8,286 nt of DNA from Methanobacteriota archaeon (GTDB lineage: Archaea; Thermoplasmatota; E2; DHVEG-1), in NCBI GenBank assembly GCA_903930505.1, contig CAIYYQ010000213.1, forward strand, positions 1 through 8,286. Reading direction: 5' to 3'. The translations under genes and the position numbers were made by a program. The first letter of the stretch is position 1. Every line of letters begins with the position of its first letter. Under the pieces are notes generated by a model that saw only the letters and a program-made list of their open reading frames with translations, searched no databases and was not told the DNA's origin. Shown here piece after piece: positions 1 to 7,156 of the stretch.

Positions 1-16
1 TATAATAGTGACAACA

Positions 17-30
17 AAAACCATGGTTTT
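17..30. repeat. 14-bp perfect palindrome upstream of the KaiC-like gene
   Basis: AAAACCATGGTTTT reads the same on both strands, centred on CCATGG. It lies about 45 bases upstream of the putative TATA box of the KaiC-like gene. There is no loop, so it is more like a dimeric regulator site than a terminator hairpin. An operator role is inference; a chance palindrome in AT-rich DNA is possible. Confidence 0.4.
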
Positions 31-75
31 AGCTGCCACAAGAAATGAAAACTGTTTTACCTTAAAAGAACAACA

Positions 76-86
76 TAAATATATAT
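76..86 (+). promoter_or_regulatory. Archaeal TATA box, leaderless-type promoter
   Basis: TAAATATATAT is centred about 26 bases before the ATG at 107. In archaea transcription starts roughly 24-27 bases downstream of the TATA box, so the transcript should begin at or next to the start codon. No Shine-Dalgarno sequence precedes that ATG, which fits a leaderless mRNA. Confidence 0.6.
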
Positions 87-106
87 GCTAATCGTTTCCA
101 TTTTGT

Positions 107-874
107 ATGTTACCTCTAACAAAAAACATTAACGCAAGCGAAGGGAGCACAATACAACGCGTTAAAACAGGAATTACAGGTCTAGATGATCTGCTCGGAG
201 GCGGACTACCGAAAAACACCATTACACTTGTCTCAGGGCCACCAGGCGGAGGAAAAACCATCGTCTGCTACCATTTTCTCTACGAAGGAGTAAAAAGTGG
301 CGAAAAATGCCTGTTTCTTACCCTTGACAAAAAAGTAGAAGGACTCCTTACCCAGGCCCGGGAACTTGGTTTTGATTTCCAACCCTGGATTGAGAAAGCA
401 CAAATCAAATTCTTATTCCTCAACATCAACAAAAAACTAATCTATGAAACCATGACCAACGAAATCCTCTCCGAGCGATACGATCGTATCGTCCTTGACT
501 CCATCACTCCATTATCTGAGATGCCTATTTACATAAAAAACCCTGAGGTAAAAACAAGCGACATCAATATTATCACCCCTGAGGATTTCTCAACTGATGA
601 AAACTTCCCGGTTCGCAGGCTTCATCTTCACTACATTGTTAATGCACTGGAGACCTCACAGGCAACCTCGATTATTACATCGGAACTTCCTGTTGGTTCC
701 CAGTTTCTCTCTCGTGATGGTATCTCTGAGTTTCTTGCAGACGGCGTTATTACTCTTAGCGTAGATCCAACGATGGATCGGCGGAAACTCTCTGTTATGA
801 AAATGCGATCCACAAAACACACGTTGCGACCCCAGGATATAAAAATCAGCAAAGGCGGTATTACCTTCGCGTAA
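107..874 (+). CDS. KaiC-like RecA-superfamily ATPase, single domain
   Basis: A 255-residue single KaiC domain. The N-terminal TGITGLDDLLGGGLP (21-35) is the standard KaiC/RadA-type entry motif. Walker A is GPPGGGKT (44-51, Lys50) and Walker B is RIVLDS (127-132, Asp131). Near the C-terminus KMRSTKH (232-238) matches the KaiC Arg/His nucleotide-sensing segment. Archaeal single-domain KaiC proteins bind and hydrolyse ATP in the cytoplasm and are often linked to signalling or motility; the target here is unknown. The paired glutamates that normally follow the strand after Walker A (as in TLEE) are replaced by Asp74-Lys75, so ATPase or kinase chemistry may be weakened. The ATG at 107 is chosen because of the TATA spacing; there is no SD. 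The ICMT/PEMT-like gene follows 11 bases after the stop and may be co-transcribed. Family assignment is firm, function is not. Confidence 0.9.
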   Translation: MLPLTKNINASEGSTIQRVKTGITGLDDLLGGGLPKNTITLVSGPPGGGKTIVCYHFLYEGVKSGEKCLFLTLDKKVEGLLTQARELGFDFQPWIEKAQIKFLFLNINKKLIYETMTNEILSERYDRIVLDSITPLSEMPIYIKNPEVKTSDINIITPEDFSTDENFPVRRLHLHYIVNALETSQATSIITSELPVGSQFLSRDGISEFLADGVITLSVDPTMDRRKLSVMKMRSTKHTLRPQDIKISKGGITFA

Positions 875-885
875 TCAAGTTCTGT

Positions 886-1353
886 ATGTTTCACTATCGG
901 CCCCCAAAAGAACTTCGTGCATTGTTCATTGTTCATTACGCGCCACTTCTCCTTATGATTCTTGTTGGTCCTCTCACCGCGTTTTATCATGTGTGGATGA
1001 TTCCGGTCCCGATTGTGTTCTCAGTTTTTACGGGGATTCTTATTTTTCTTTTTGGTACTTTTGTGTATTTTAAATGGGAGATTTTCTGGCATAAAACATT
1101 TCGTGGTCAGCTTGTGACCGGTGGCATCTTTCGATACATCAGGCATCCTCATTACACGTCGTTGCTCATTGTTGGATATGGACTTGCATTCTTCTTTTAT
1201 TCAGTTGCAGCGCTTCTTATTGCAACGATTGCGGTCCCGATCATGATTTGGAGTATTATCGATGAAGAAAAACTACTTACACGTCAGTATGGGGATGCAT
1301 ACAAAGAGTATATGAAACAAGTTCCCTGGCGGCTTATTCCAAAGATATTTTAA
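886..1353 (+). CDS. Isoprenylcysteine carboxyl methyltransferase / PEMT-like membrane methyltransferase
   Basis: A 155-residue integral membrane protein. Hydrophobic segments lie at about 15-35, 40-62 and 91-124, the last long enough for a helical hairpin. The conserved ICMT/PEMT C-terminal core is visible: GGIFRYIRHPHY (79-90) with the RHPxY motif, then the Glu pair (127-128) and YGDAYKEYMKQVPWRLIP (135-152). In this family these residues bind S-adenosylmethionine at the membrane face. Bacterial and archaeal members methylate small molecules, lipids or unknown substrates, and the substrate cannot be read here. The start ATG has no SD and lies 11 bases after the KaiC-like stop, so translation may depend on the upstream gene. 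Co-transcription with a KaiC-like ATPase has no obvious biochemical explanation. Confidence 0.85.
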   Translation: MFHYRPPKELRALFIVHYAPLLLMILVGPLTAFYHVWMIPVPIVFSVFTGILIFLFGTFVYFKWEIFWHKTFRGQLVTGGIFRYIRHPHYTSLLIVGYGLAFFFYSVAALLIATIAVPIMIWSIIDEEKLLTRQYGDAYKEYMKQVPWRLIPKIF

Positions 1354-1373
1354 AGATATAACAGTGTATGTTT

Positions 1374-1400
1374 AAAAAAATTTAACCGTGTTGGTTTTTT
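1374..1400. terminator. Two opposed U-tract terminators in the convergent gap
   Basis: The gap between the methyltransferase and MFS genes holds a T6 run on the plus strand (1395-1400) and an A7 run (1374-1380) that reads T7 on the minus strand. Each lies 40-55 bases past the stop codon of the gene transcribed toward it. Archaeal RNA polymerase terminates at U-tracts without needing a hairpin, and no strong hairpin is seen. Assignment is by position and base run only. Confidence 0.45.
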
Positions 1401-1427
1401 CCATTATGCATTCTTAGAGATCGCTTT

Positions 1428-2621
1428 TCAAGGTAATTCAACTTTTTTTATCTGTTTAATTACTGCAAGTAATGGAAGTGAACACGCAGTTAGTATGAAT
1501 GCAAAAAGAAACGTTGTATTTGGTGAGAACGTATCCCAGAGTAAACCTAAAAGAAGACCACCGGGAAGTGCAATAAGACCGGTTACCGTATGAAATGTTC
1601 CAAGCGCAGTTCCTTTTAAATTCGTTGGTGCAAGATCAACAACGAACGCGCGTTCCACCCCGTCAATCATCGCAAAGAACACCCCGTAGATAATAAAGAT
1701 GATGACCAGGGTATTTAATTGAGAAACAAATAAAAGACCAATGGAAAGTGCAGCAAACAGCATATATCCTGTGATGAGGACCGGTTTTCTCCCAATTTTA
1801 TCAGAGATTACTCCTGCAGGAATTGTACACATCGTATAAATCATATAAAATAACACATACAGTAAAATTGTCCTTTCATCGCTCAATCCAATATTTTTTG
1901 CTTTAAGCAATAGAAACGCGTACCCGAAGTTCCCTAAAGCAAAGATCGTTGATGCAATAATAAACAATTTTAGGTTTCTGGGCAACAGTTTCATACTCAC
2001 TTTAAATGATATAGTAGCCTTTTTTGTTGACACGTTTGATTTCTTTTGTTCTTTAATTAAGAGAATGCAGAGTACCGCGATGATTCCTGGGAGAAATGCT
2101 ACCAGAAATATGTTTTTATAGAGCAATATCGGCAATAGGATAAATGCAAGAACTGCACCAATTATTGAGCCAAGGCCATCCATGGCTCGTTGAAACCCAA
2201 ATGCTTTTCCTCGTACTGATGCATCAGCGGATTCCGCAACAATTGCATCGCGTGGTGCCTCGCGGATTCCTTTTCCCACACGTTCCGTAACACGTACGAG
2301 GAGGATAAACGGCCATGAAGTGGTTAACGCAAACAACGGTTTTGTGATTGTGGATAAACTGTATCCTGCGAATACAAATGGTTTCCGTCGGTTGATTTTA
2401 TCAGACCAGTACCCGGAAAACACCTTAAGTAATGATGCTGTGGTCTCTGCTGCGCCTTCCACAAGTCCTACAACCCACGCACCAGCGCCAAGGGAAATCA
2501 AATACAAAGGAATCAGCGGAAACACCATCTGGCTGCTCAGATCCGTAAAAAGGCTGACGAACCCAAGGATGATAATGTTTCGTGTCAGCCCTCGTAAAAA
2601 CGATGTTTTATCCATATTCAA
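1428..2621 (-). CDS. MFS transporter, 12-TM exporter-like
   Basis: A permease of 395-397 residues, the usual length for a 12-helix major facilitator. The MFS motif A appears in both halves: GYWSDKINRRKP (70-81) after TM2 and GVISDKIGRKP (270-280) after TM8. RVTERVGKGIREAPRDA (110-126) is a conserved loop seen in a subgroup annotated as MFS efflux-type permeases. A charged central loop at about 190-217 divides the two six-helix halves. Substrate is unknown; proton-driven efflux is the family-level expectation. The longest frame starts at TTG (2621), but an ATG two codons later (2615) is equally compatible. The SD GAGGT (minus strand, 2630-2626) lies 4 bases from the TTG and 10 from the ATG. 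A TATA box upstream on the minus strand supports its own promoter, divergent from the ABC operon. Confidence 0.88.
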   Translation of the reverse strand: MNMDKTSFLRGLTRNIIILGFVSLFTDLSSQMVFPLIPLYLISLGAGAWVVGLVEGAAETTASLLKVFSGYWSDKINRRKPFVFAGYSLSTITKPLFALTTSWPFILLVRVTERVGKGIREAPRDAIVAESADASVRGKAFGFQRAMDGLGSIIGAVLAFILLPILLYKNIFLVAFLPGIIAVLCILLIKEQKKSNVSTKKATISFKVSMKLLPRNLKLFIIASTIFALGNFGYAFLLLKAKNIGLSDERTILLYVLFYMIYTMCTIPAGVISDKIGRKPVLITGYMLFAALSIGLLFVSQLNTLVIIFIIYGVFFAMIDGVERAFVVDLAPTNLKGTALGTFHTVTGLIALPGGLLLGLLWDTFSPNTTFLFAFILTACSLPLLAVIKQIKKVELP

Positions 2622-2675
2622 TAATACCTCATATATTTTCTTTTATTGCCCTATGTGTTCTCAAATGTTTTTTTT

Positions 2676-2687
2676 CCTTTTATACTA
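2676..2687 (-). promoter_or_regulatory. TATA box for the MFS gene
   Basis: On the minus strand the sequence reads TAGTATAAAAGG, a good archaeal TATA element. Transcription would begin near 2656, giving a leader of roughly 35-40 bases that contains the GAGGT ribosome site. The call rests on sequence and spacing only. Confidence 0.5.
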
Positions 2688-2742
2688 TTATGGTTGCAGC
2701 AGAATTGTCGCGTATACCTAAAATCTTTGTGCAATGCTGCGT

Positions 2743-2750
2743 ATTTATAG
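2743..2750 (+). promoter_or_regulatory. Candidate TATA box for the ABC exporter operon
   Basis: ATTTATAG lies about 57 bases before the ATG at 2804, which would place the transcript start near 2773 and leave a leader of about 30 bases with an SD. Another AT-rich stretch at 2753-2762 could serve instead, so the exact element is uncertain. The 180-bp divergent region thus carries promoters for both directions. Confidence 0.35.
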
Positions 2751-2803
2751 AATAAACTTAAAACCTATTATCTATTTCATAACAAAGAATATTGAGGGCG
2801 AGT

Positions 2804-3517
2804 ATGACAACTATAGTAGTCGATAACCTCGTGAAAAGTTATGGATCCATCGAAGCCGTAAAAGGAATATCTTTTACGGTAAACGAAGGAGAAATCTTTG
2901 GTCTTATCGGCCCGAACGGCGCAGGAAAAACAACGGTATTGAGAATTATTTCTACGCTTCTTCAGATCACCTCGGGTTCAATTACCATTGCAGGTCATGA
3001 TCTCAGTAAACACCCTGAAGAAATCAGAAAACTCATCAGTTACCTTCCGGAGGATGCTGGTGCATATAAAAACCTCACTGGGAAAAAATATCTGCAATTT
3101 ATCGCAAATTTTTTTGATCCAAAACAGAATAAAAGTATCGTCACAAAAGGAGTGGAAATCACGAATCTTGGTGAACGCATCAACGATCGTGTGGACACAT
3201 ACAGCAAAGGAATGATGAGACGTCTTCTCATCGGACGTGCGCTCATGATTGATCCTAAGCTTGCTATTCTTGATGAACCAACATCCGGGCTTGATGTATT
3301 AAATGCTCAGGAAATCAGAAAAATAATTAAAACCTTCGCTCAAAAAGGTACAACGATTCTTCTTTCATCGCATAACATGCTTGAGGTTGAATTCCTCTGT
3401 GACCGTATTGCATTAATTGCAAATGGTATAATCGTCGAAGAAGGAAAACCCCAGGATCTTATGAAGAAATATAATGCGCGAAATATAGAAGAAGTCTTCA
3501 CGCAGGTGGTCCAATGA
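2804..3517 (+). CDS. ABC-2 type exporter ATP-binding subunit (NatA-like)
   Basis: A complete 237-residue ABC ATPase that powers the permease encoded next to it. Walker A is GPNGAGKT (36-43). The Q-loop position reads YLPED (80-84), with Glu where many families have Gln, as is common in NatA-type exporters. The signature is YSKGM (133-137), Walker B LAILDEP (153-159, catalytic Glu158), the D-loop SGLD (161-164) and the H-switch His190. The C-terminal EEVFTQVV is typical of CcmA/NatA-class ATPases. An upstream TTG (2792) would add four residues, but the ATG at 2804 is preferred because GAGGG (2794-2798) lies 5 bases before it. All catalytic motifs are intact. Substrate is not predictable: Na+, drugs, peptides or lipids are all handled by this class. 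Confidence 0.93.
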   Translation: MTTIVVDNLVKSYGSIEAVKGISFTVNEGEIFGLIGPNGAGKTTVLRIISTLLQITSGSITIAGHDLSKHPEEIRKLISYLPEDAGAYKNLTGKKYLQFIANFFDPKQNKSIVTKGVEITNLGERINDRVDTYSKGMMRRLLIGRALMIDPKLAILDEPTSGLDVLNAQEIRKIIKTFAQKGTTILLSSHNMLEVEFLCDRIALIANGIIVEEGKPQDLMKKYNARNIEEVFTQVVQ

Positions 3518-4806
3518 GCGCACTGGGTAACATCATCGGAAAAGAAATAAAAGAACTTCTCACACCAGCAACGTTTCTGCCGATTATCATCATGGCGCTT
3601 ATTTTTGGTACTATGGGAAACAGCATACAAGGGGTACAGGAACAAGCTTCAGAACCACCGGTGATTGGTGTGATCAACGAAGGTAACAGCACGTTTTCTA
3701 TGATTGCAAACGACACACTTCATGCACACGCAAACGTGGTGTTTAATTCCTCGTCTTTATCTGATAAAAAAGCTGGGTTGGATGCTGTTACACAAAAAGA
3801 CGGTGTTGCGCTTATTATCATCCCGGAGAATTTCACAGAACAGATCATGAATAATCAACCTGGGTCAATTGAAGTATACTGGATTATGAAAGGAGCTGGA
3901 CTTCTTGATACGATTTCATCAAGTGTTGTAGAGGCGCTTATCGCAAACATTAACACAAATATTTCACGACAACTTATCCAACACAATACATCGGTCAATG
4001 CAACCATTGTTCTTTCACCGACACAACGCATTGAAACCACCTATTTCAAAAATCGGGAGTTCACCGGTCTTTCCCCAAACATTATCATGAGTATGCTTTC
4101 GTCTCAGTCGTTATTCATCCCCATTATTATGATGATGATCATCATCATGTCAGGCAGCATTGTCATTACATCGATGGCGCTTGAAAAAGAAAACAAAACC
4201 CTTGAAACATTGCTTACACTCCCAGTAAAACGCACAAGTATTGTCACCGGAAAAATTGTTGCTGCGGCAGTCATCGGTCTTCTCCTAGCCGTCATTTATA
4301 TGATTGGTATGGGCTATTATCTCCAAGGATTACAGATGTCCGGAGGAATAAACCTTGCTGCGTATGGTCTTGTTCTTAATTCAACAAAATTCCTGTTGAT
4401 CGGCATTTCTCTTTTTGTCACGCTCATTGCTGGACTTGCATTGTGCATGCTTCTTGGGACCTTTGCGAAAAGCTACAAAAGCGCGCAAACCCTTACGTTT
4501 CCCATCACGATGCTTGCACTTATCCCTATGTTTCTGACGATGTTCACTGATTTTGATACCCTCCCCATTGCCCTCAAAACACTTGTGTTTGCGATACCGT
4601 TTTCGCATCCGATGATGGCGGCGCGTGCGTTGCTCTTTGATGATTATACTCTTGTCATCGCAGGAATCATTTATGTCACCATTTTTGCGGTGGTCGTCAT
4701 CAGCATCGTGGTATGGGTATTCAAAACAGATAGATTACTCACCGGATCTTCGAAGAAAAAAATGGGGAAAATCAACATGGGTTTATTGTTTAGAAAGCGA
4801 TTCTAA
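3514..4806 (+). CDS. ABC-2 type exporter permease (NatB-like)
   Basis: A 430-residue permease with the ABC2_membrane_3/NatB layout. It has one N-terminal TM helix (about 21-38), a long extracytoplasmic domain (about 40-195), then about six helices (200-221, 245-268, 293-316, 325-345, 352-371, 380-403). EKENKTLETLLTLPVKR (224-240), following TM2, is the conserved cytoplasmic coupling element that contacts the ATPase. The start ATG overlaps the ATPase stop in ATGA, and GGTGG (3506-3510) provides an SD inside the upstream gene. This is strong evidence of coupled translation and a single two-gene exporter. The basic tail (413-430) is cytoplasmic. Its last 24 bases overlap the 3' end of the opposite-strand hydrolase gene. 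Confidence 0.92.
   Translation: MSALGNIIGKEIKELLTPATFLPIIIMALIFGTMGNSIQGVQEQASEPPVIGVINEGNSTFSMIANDTLHAHANVVFNSSSLSDKKAGLDAVTQKDGVALIIIPENFTEQIMNNQPGSIEVYWIMKGAGLLDTISSSVVEALIANINTNISRQLIQHNTSVNATIVLSPTQRIETTYFKNREFTGLSPNIIMSMLSSQSLFIPIIMMMIIIMSGSIVITSMALEKENKTLETLLTLPVKRTSIVTGKIVAAAVIGLLLAVIYMIGMGYYLQGLQMSGGINLAAYGLVLNSTKFLLIGISLFVTLIAGLALCMLLGTFAKSYKSAQTLTFPITMLALIPMFLTMFTDFDTLPIALKTLVFAIPFSHPMMAARALLFDDYTLVIAGIIYVTIFAVVVISIVVWVFKTDRLLTGSSKKKMGKINMGLLFRKRF
4129..4148. repeat. 20-bp perfect palindrome inside the permease gene
   Basis: Trinucleotide runs of ATG and ATC meet at a central GATC, giving a perfect 20-bp self-complementary sequence. It encodes the Met-Met-Met-Ile-Ile-Ile-Met stretch (207-213) of the second TM helix. 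The palindrome is a direct observation. It is most simply explained by Met/Ile codon choice in a membrane helix. Confidence 0.5.
4756..4762 (-). terminator. Candidate U7 terminator for the hydrolase gene, inside the permease 3' end
   Basis: An A7 run on the plus strand reads T7 on the minus strand and lies 20 bases past the hydrolase stop (4783). It also encodes part of the lysine-rich tail of the permease. Its role as an archaeal U-tract terminator is inferred from position. Confidence 0.3.
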
Positions 4807-6792
4807 CGATGTAAGAAGTTTTTGCAAACGATTAAGGGGTGCATCATCGTTTCTCATCTTCCCGGTTATTTTTACAACTAGTGGATCAGACCATTCCACA
4901 CTTTGTGATCCATTGTTATCTTTTGCTTTTACGAGTATATTGTACGTCCCTGATTTTTTCCATGCGTGGGAAACAGTAATTAATTCACCTGATGCATAGG
5001 GTCCAATCCATCCGCTGCTTGTTCCATCGCTCCAGTTAAAAAGAAGATACAAAGAGTCTCCATTCGGGTCTGTTGCGTTTGCCGTATATTCAAGAACAAT
5101 ACCTGTTTTTCCACTAATCGGACCAGACGGTTTCCCGGGTTTTAGCGGTGGTGAACTTGGTGTTTTTGGTTCAACCCACGGGAGAATAAGGCAAGATGGA
5201 TGCATGGCGTCAAGATAAAGGGTATTGTTGGCGATCGCATATGTTGTGTTTGTGTTCATTGCATCACCAGTGTTTGGGTTGGGAAGAAACCGAGGGTAAT
5301 TAGAAGAAGATACTGCGACGCGAATCTGATGACCCGCATTCCAGATATATGAAGTACTCCAAAGATCAACATCTATTTCGTAGATTGTTCCTGGTTCCAT
5401 GAGTTCCCAGTGATCAGTCCCATTTCGGTTACGCATCCGAAGAACACCGTCGGTGATAAGCATTGATCGACCATCGGGGTACACATCAGAGAGTTTCACT
5501 GTGAAATCGGTGTCAGTGCGATCTGAAGAAACAAAGAGGTGGGCTTTTACTGGACCTGTTGCCTCATAGGGTTCTGTAAGAATGGGGCTTGTAAAAACCA
5601 GGACATCGTCTCGCGTTTCAACAGATGATTGATCAAAAGGACCCGCAGGGATATTCAAATTCTGCCCACCAATAGTTGGTACAGGATTCGTTGGATCATA
5701 GAAGTAAGAATAAGGCATATTGTCTTGAGGCAACGTTGTATTCAATAGGTCACCATCCTGGAAATACCACGAGATCTGCTGTGCTAAAACAGGCCAATCA
5801 TCAGCATATCGCCATTCGTTCCCCGGTGCATCAATAATGCTTGTATCACCGAGCACATAATATGTGACATTTGGTCGTCTGCTGAATGTATCAGGGCCGT
5901 TCATCGTGTATTGTTCCGCCATCTCAAAAAACATCTGAAGAGTAAAGTTATCATTTGCGTTTTCAGGATAAGTTAATTGCCCTTGTGTGTTAACCCCCAG
6001 TCCTTGATGTGTCCAAGGTCCGAGTATGAGTTTTGATTTTCCGCGGGCGCCAACACCACCAAGATGTTGATAGCCGTTGAATCCATCAGTGATTCCTTGT
6101 TGGAAACAGTCGTACCATCCGCCGACATGCATCGCAGGAACATTCACATCAGGCCAGTTATCATCAAGAGATACATTTGTCCAAAATGCTAGTGAGTAGT
6201 TTTCATGAGAGAACAGCTCTGGCAACAGATACATGCTGCCTTGACTTTGTAACCAGTTTTCCACGAGTTCCTTTCGAAATTCTCCACCCTGGTAGATTGC
6301 ATGTTTGTAGAGATTTGGTGTTGCCACCTGGATGCATTGACAGGCGAGGTATTGTGGATTTGCACCAGCCATAAGATATTGAGGGATCCCAAGTGCTGAG
6401 GGGCCTATGGTTGCGATTTTTCCATTTGACCATGTTTGCGCCGCAATCCAAGTGAGTGTATCTGGACCATCGGTTTGTTCGTTTCTAAAACCAGTGTCGT
6501 TTCCCTCTGAGGCAAATCGTCCTCTCATATCTTGGATTACCATCGGATAGTCTTTCAACAAAACAGAGGCAAATCCGACAGGGATCAATACATTTTTATT
6601 GTATGGTGTTCTGATGAGGAGTGCGCCATGGGGTGAATGATCTCGCGTAAGGTATACATCAGTTGCAAGACGTGTGTTATCCTGCATGGGAACCATGTAA
6701 TGGGTCATTTTGATGCAACCAGAAATCAGTGCAAAAAAAGCAAGAATAAGAACAATGAAAAATCCATAGAGTTTTTTATTTGTATGTCTCAA
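4783..6792 (-). CDS. Secreted CocE/NonD-type (X-Pro dipeptidyl-peptidase S15) hydrolase with C-terminal PKD domain
   Basis: A 669-residue predicted lipoprotein hydrolase. The N-terminus has a charged start, a hydrophobic stretch (8-24) and the lipobox ISGC with Cys26. An alpha/beta-hydrolase domain follows. RTPYNK (61-66) carries the Tyr of the oxyanion hole. GPSALG (130-135) carries nucleophile Ser132, GGWYDCF (224-230) Asp228, and GPWTH (258-262) His262, so the full CocE-type triad is present. Residues about 305-540 form the S15/CocE C-terminal jelly-roll domain. After a Pro-rich linker (541-556), residues about 557-643 form a PKD-like domain (DPNGDSLYLLFNWSDG, 575-590). Family members cleave X-Pro dipeptides, acyl esters or amides; the substrate is unknown. 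The start is TTG, supported by GGGAGG (6806-6801) 8 bases upstream; the next Met (29) would remove the signal peptide. It has no operon partner. Confidence 0.92.
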   Translation of the reverse strand: MRHTNKKLYGFFIVLILAFFALISGCIKMTHYMVPMQDNTRLATDVYLTRDHSPHGALLIRTPYNKNVLIPVGFASVLLKDYPMVIQDMRGRFASEGNDTGFRNEQTDGPDTLTWIAAQTWSNGKIATIGPSALGIPQYLMAGANPQYLACQCIQVATPNLYKHAIYQGGEFRKELVENWLQSQGSMYLLPELFSHENYSLAFWTNVSLDDNWPDVNVPAMHVGGWYDCFQQGITDGFNGYQHLGGVGARGKSKLILGPWTHQGLGVNTQGQLTYPENANDNFTLQMFFEMAEQYTMNGPDTFSRRPNVTYYVLGDTSIIDAPGNEWRYADDWPVLAQQISWYFQDGDLLNTTLPQDNMPYSYFYDPTNPVPTIGGQNLNIPAGPFDQSSVETRDDVLVFTSPILTEPYEATGPVKAHLFVSSDRTDTDFTVKLSDVYPDGRSMLITDGVLRMRNRNGTDHWELMEPGTIYEIDVDLWSTSYIWNAGHQIRVAVSSSNYPRFLPNPNTGDAMNTNTTYAIANNTLYLDAMHPSCLILPWVEPKTPSSPPLKPGKPSGPISGKTGIVLEYTANATDPNGDSLYLLFNWSDGTSSGWIGPYASGELITVSHAWKKSGTYNILVKAKDNNGSQSVEWSDPLVVKITGKMRNDDAPLNRLQKLLTSLESLSKQ

Positions 6793-6800
6793 GATATTTG

Positions 6801-6806
6801 CCTCCC
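6801..6806 (-). promoter_or_regulatory. Strong Shine-Dalgarno deciding a TTG start
   Basis: On the minus strand GGGAGG stands 8 bases before the TTG at 6792-6790. No ATG occurs in frame until residue 29, past the lipobox, so this site decides the start of the hydrolase and keeps its signal peptide. Confidence 0.7.
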
Positions 6807-7021
6807 TTTTTTTTCAATGATGAATAATCGTTGTAGTATTATTTTCTTTCTGCAAAAAAAAATTGGAGCGCGGGAAGGGAGATTTCGACTCGTATTTGTT
6901 AACACATTTGTTGGTTTCATAAGATATGCTGGGGCGGAGATTTGGATAGCTGTTTACCAATAAAAATTCAGGTTTCCTCATGTAGAAGTTCTTATCGGAA
7001 TTACAATCTACCAGACGGACA

Positions 7022-7084
7022 TCTCCTGCATTATAATGATGAACAGAAATCAAGATATGAGCATTAATTCTCCATTATAATTAT
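7022..7084 (+). repeat. Imperfect direct repeat, TCTCC plus CATTATAAT
   Basis: TCTCCTGCATTATAATGAT (7022-7040) recurs as TCTCCATTATAATTAT (7069-7084), differing by a two-base gap and a few bases, 47 bases apart. The first copy includes the palindrome CATTATAATG. The pair sits upstream of the PAS gene promoter. A regulator-binding role is inference. Confidence 0.3.
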
Positions 7085-7156
7085 ATACCGGGTAGTAGTT
7101 TTGTTTTGTAGAAGGTTGGAAAAGAGAATGGGTAATTCGTTACCAATTTGTAATAG

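Noticed and set aside
2320..2721. A 133-codon plus-strand frame opposite the MFS gene start.
   Set aside because: It is antisense to a clear MFS permease whose motifs and SD are intact, and it runs through the divergent promoter region. It is a shadow of the MFS gene.
2696..2740. Inverted repeat GCAGCA / TGCTGC between the divergent MFS and ABC genes, as an operator.
   Set aside because: Only 6 bp per arm with 33 bases between; too short and too far apart to separate from chance.
2792..2803. TTG at 2792 as the start of the ABC ATPase.
   Set aside because: The SD GAGGG would lie on or inside that start codon. It is 5 bases before the ATG at 2804, and the family sequence begins there.
2804..4806. 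ABC ATPase-permease pair as a bacteriocin or antibiotic export and immunity system.
   Set aside because: No precursor peptide, modification enzyme or immunity gene is adjacent. The motifs support only a generic NatAB-type exporter.
6860..6965. Possible tRNA gene on the minus strand, suggested by two stretches like a T-arm plus acceptor 3' end.
   Set aside because: No matching 5' acceptor strand, D-arm or anticodon arm is found at the right distance, and the T-loop residues are out of register (TCGAAAT rather than TTCGAAT). At most it is a remnant.
6637..7053. Open frames of 108 codons (+) and 79 codons (-) over the hydrolase start and the intergenic region.
   Set aside because: They overlap the signal peptide of a well-supported gene or each other, and lack an SD, a recognisable domain and protein-like composition.
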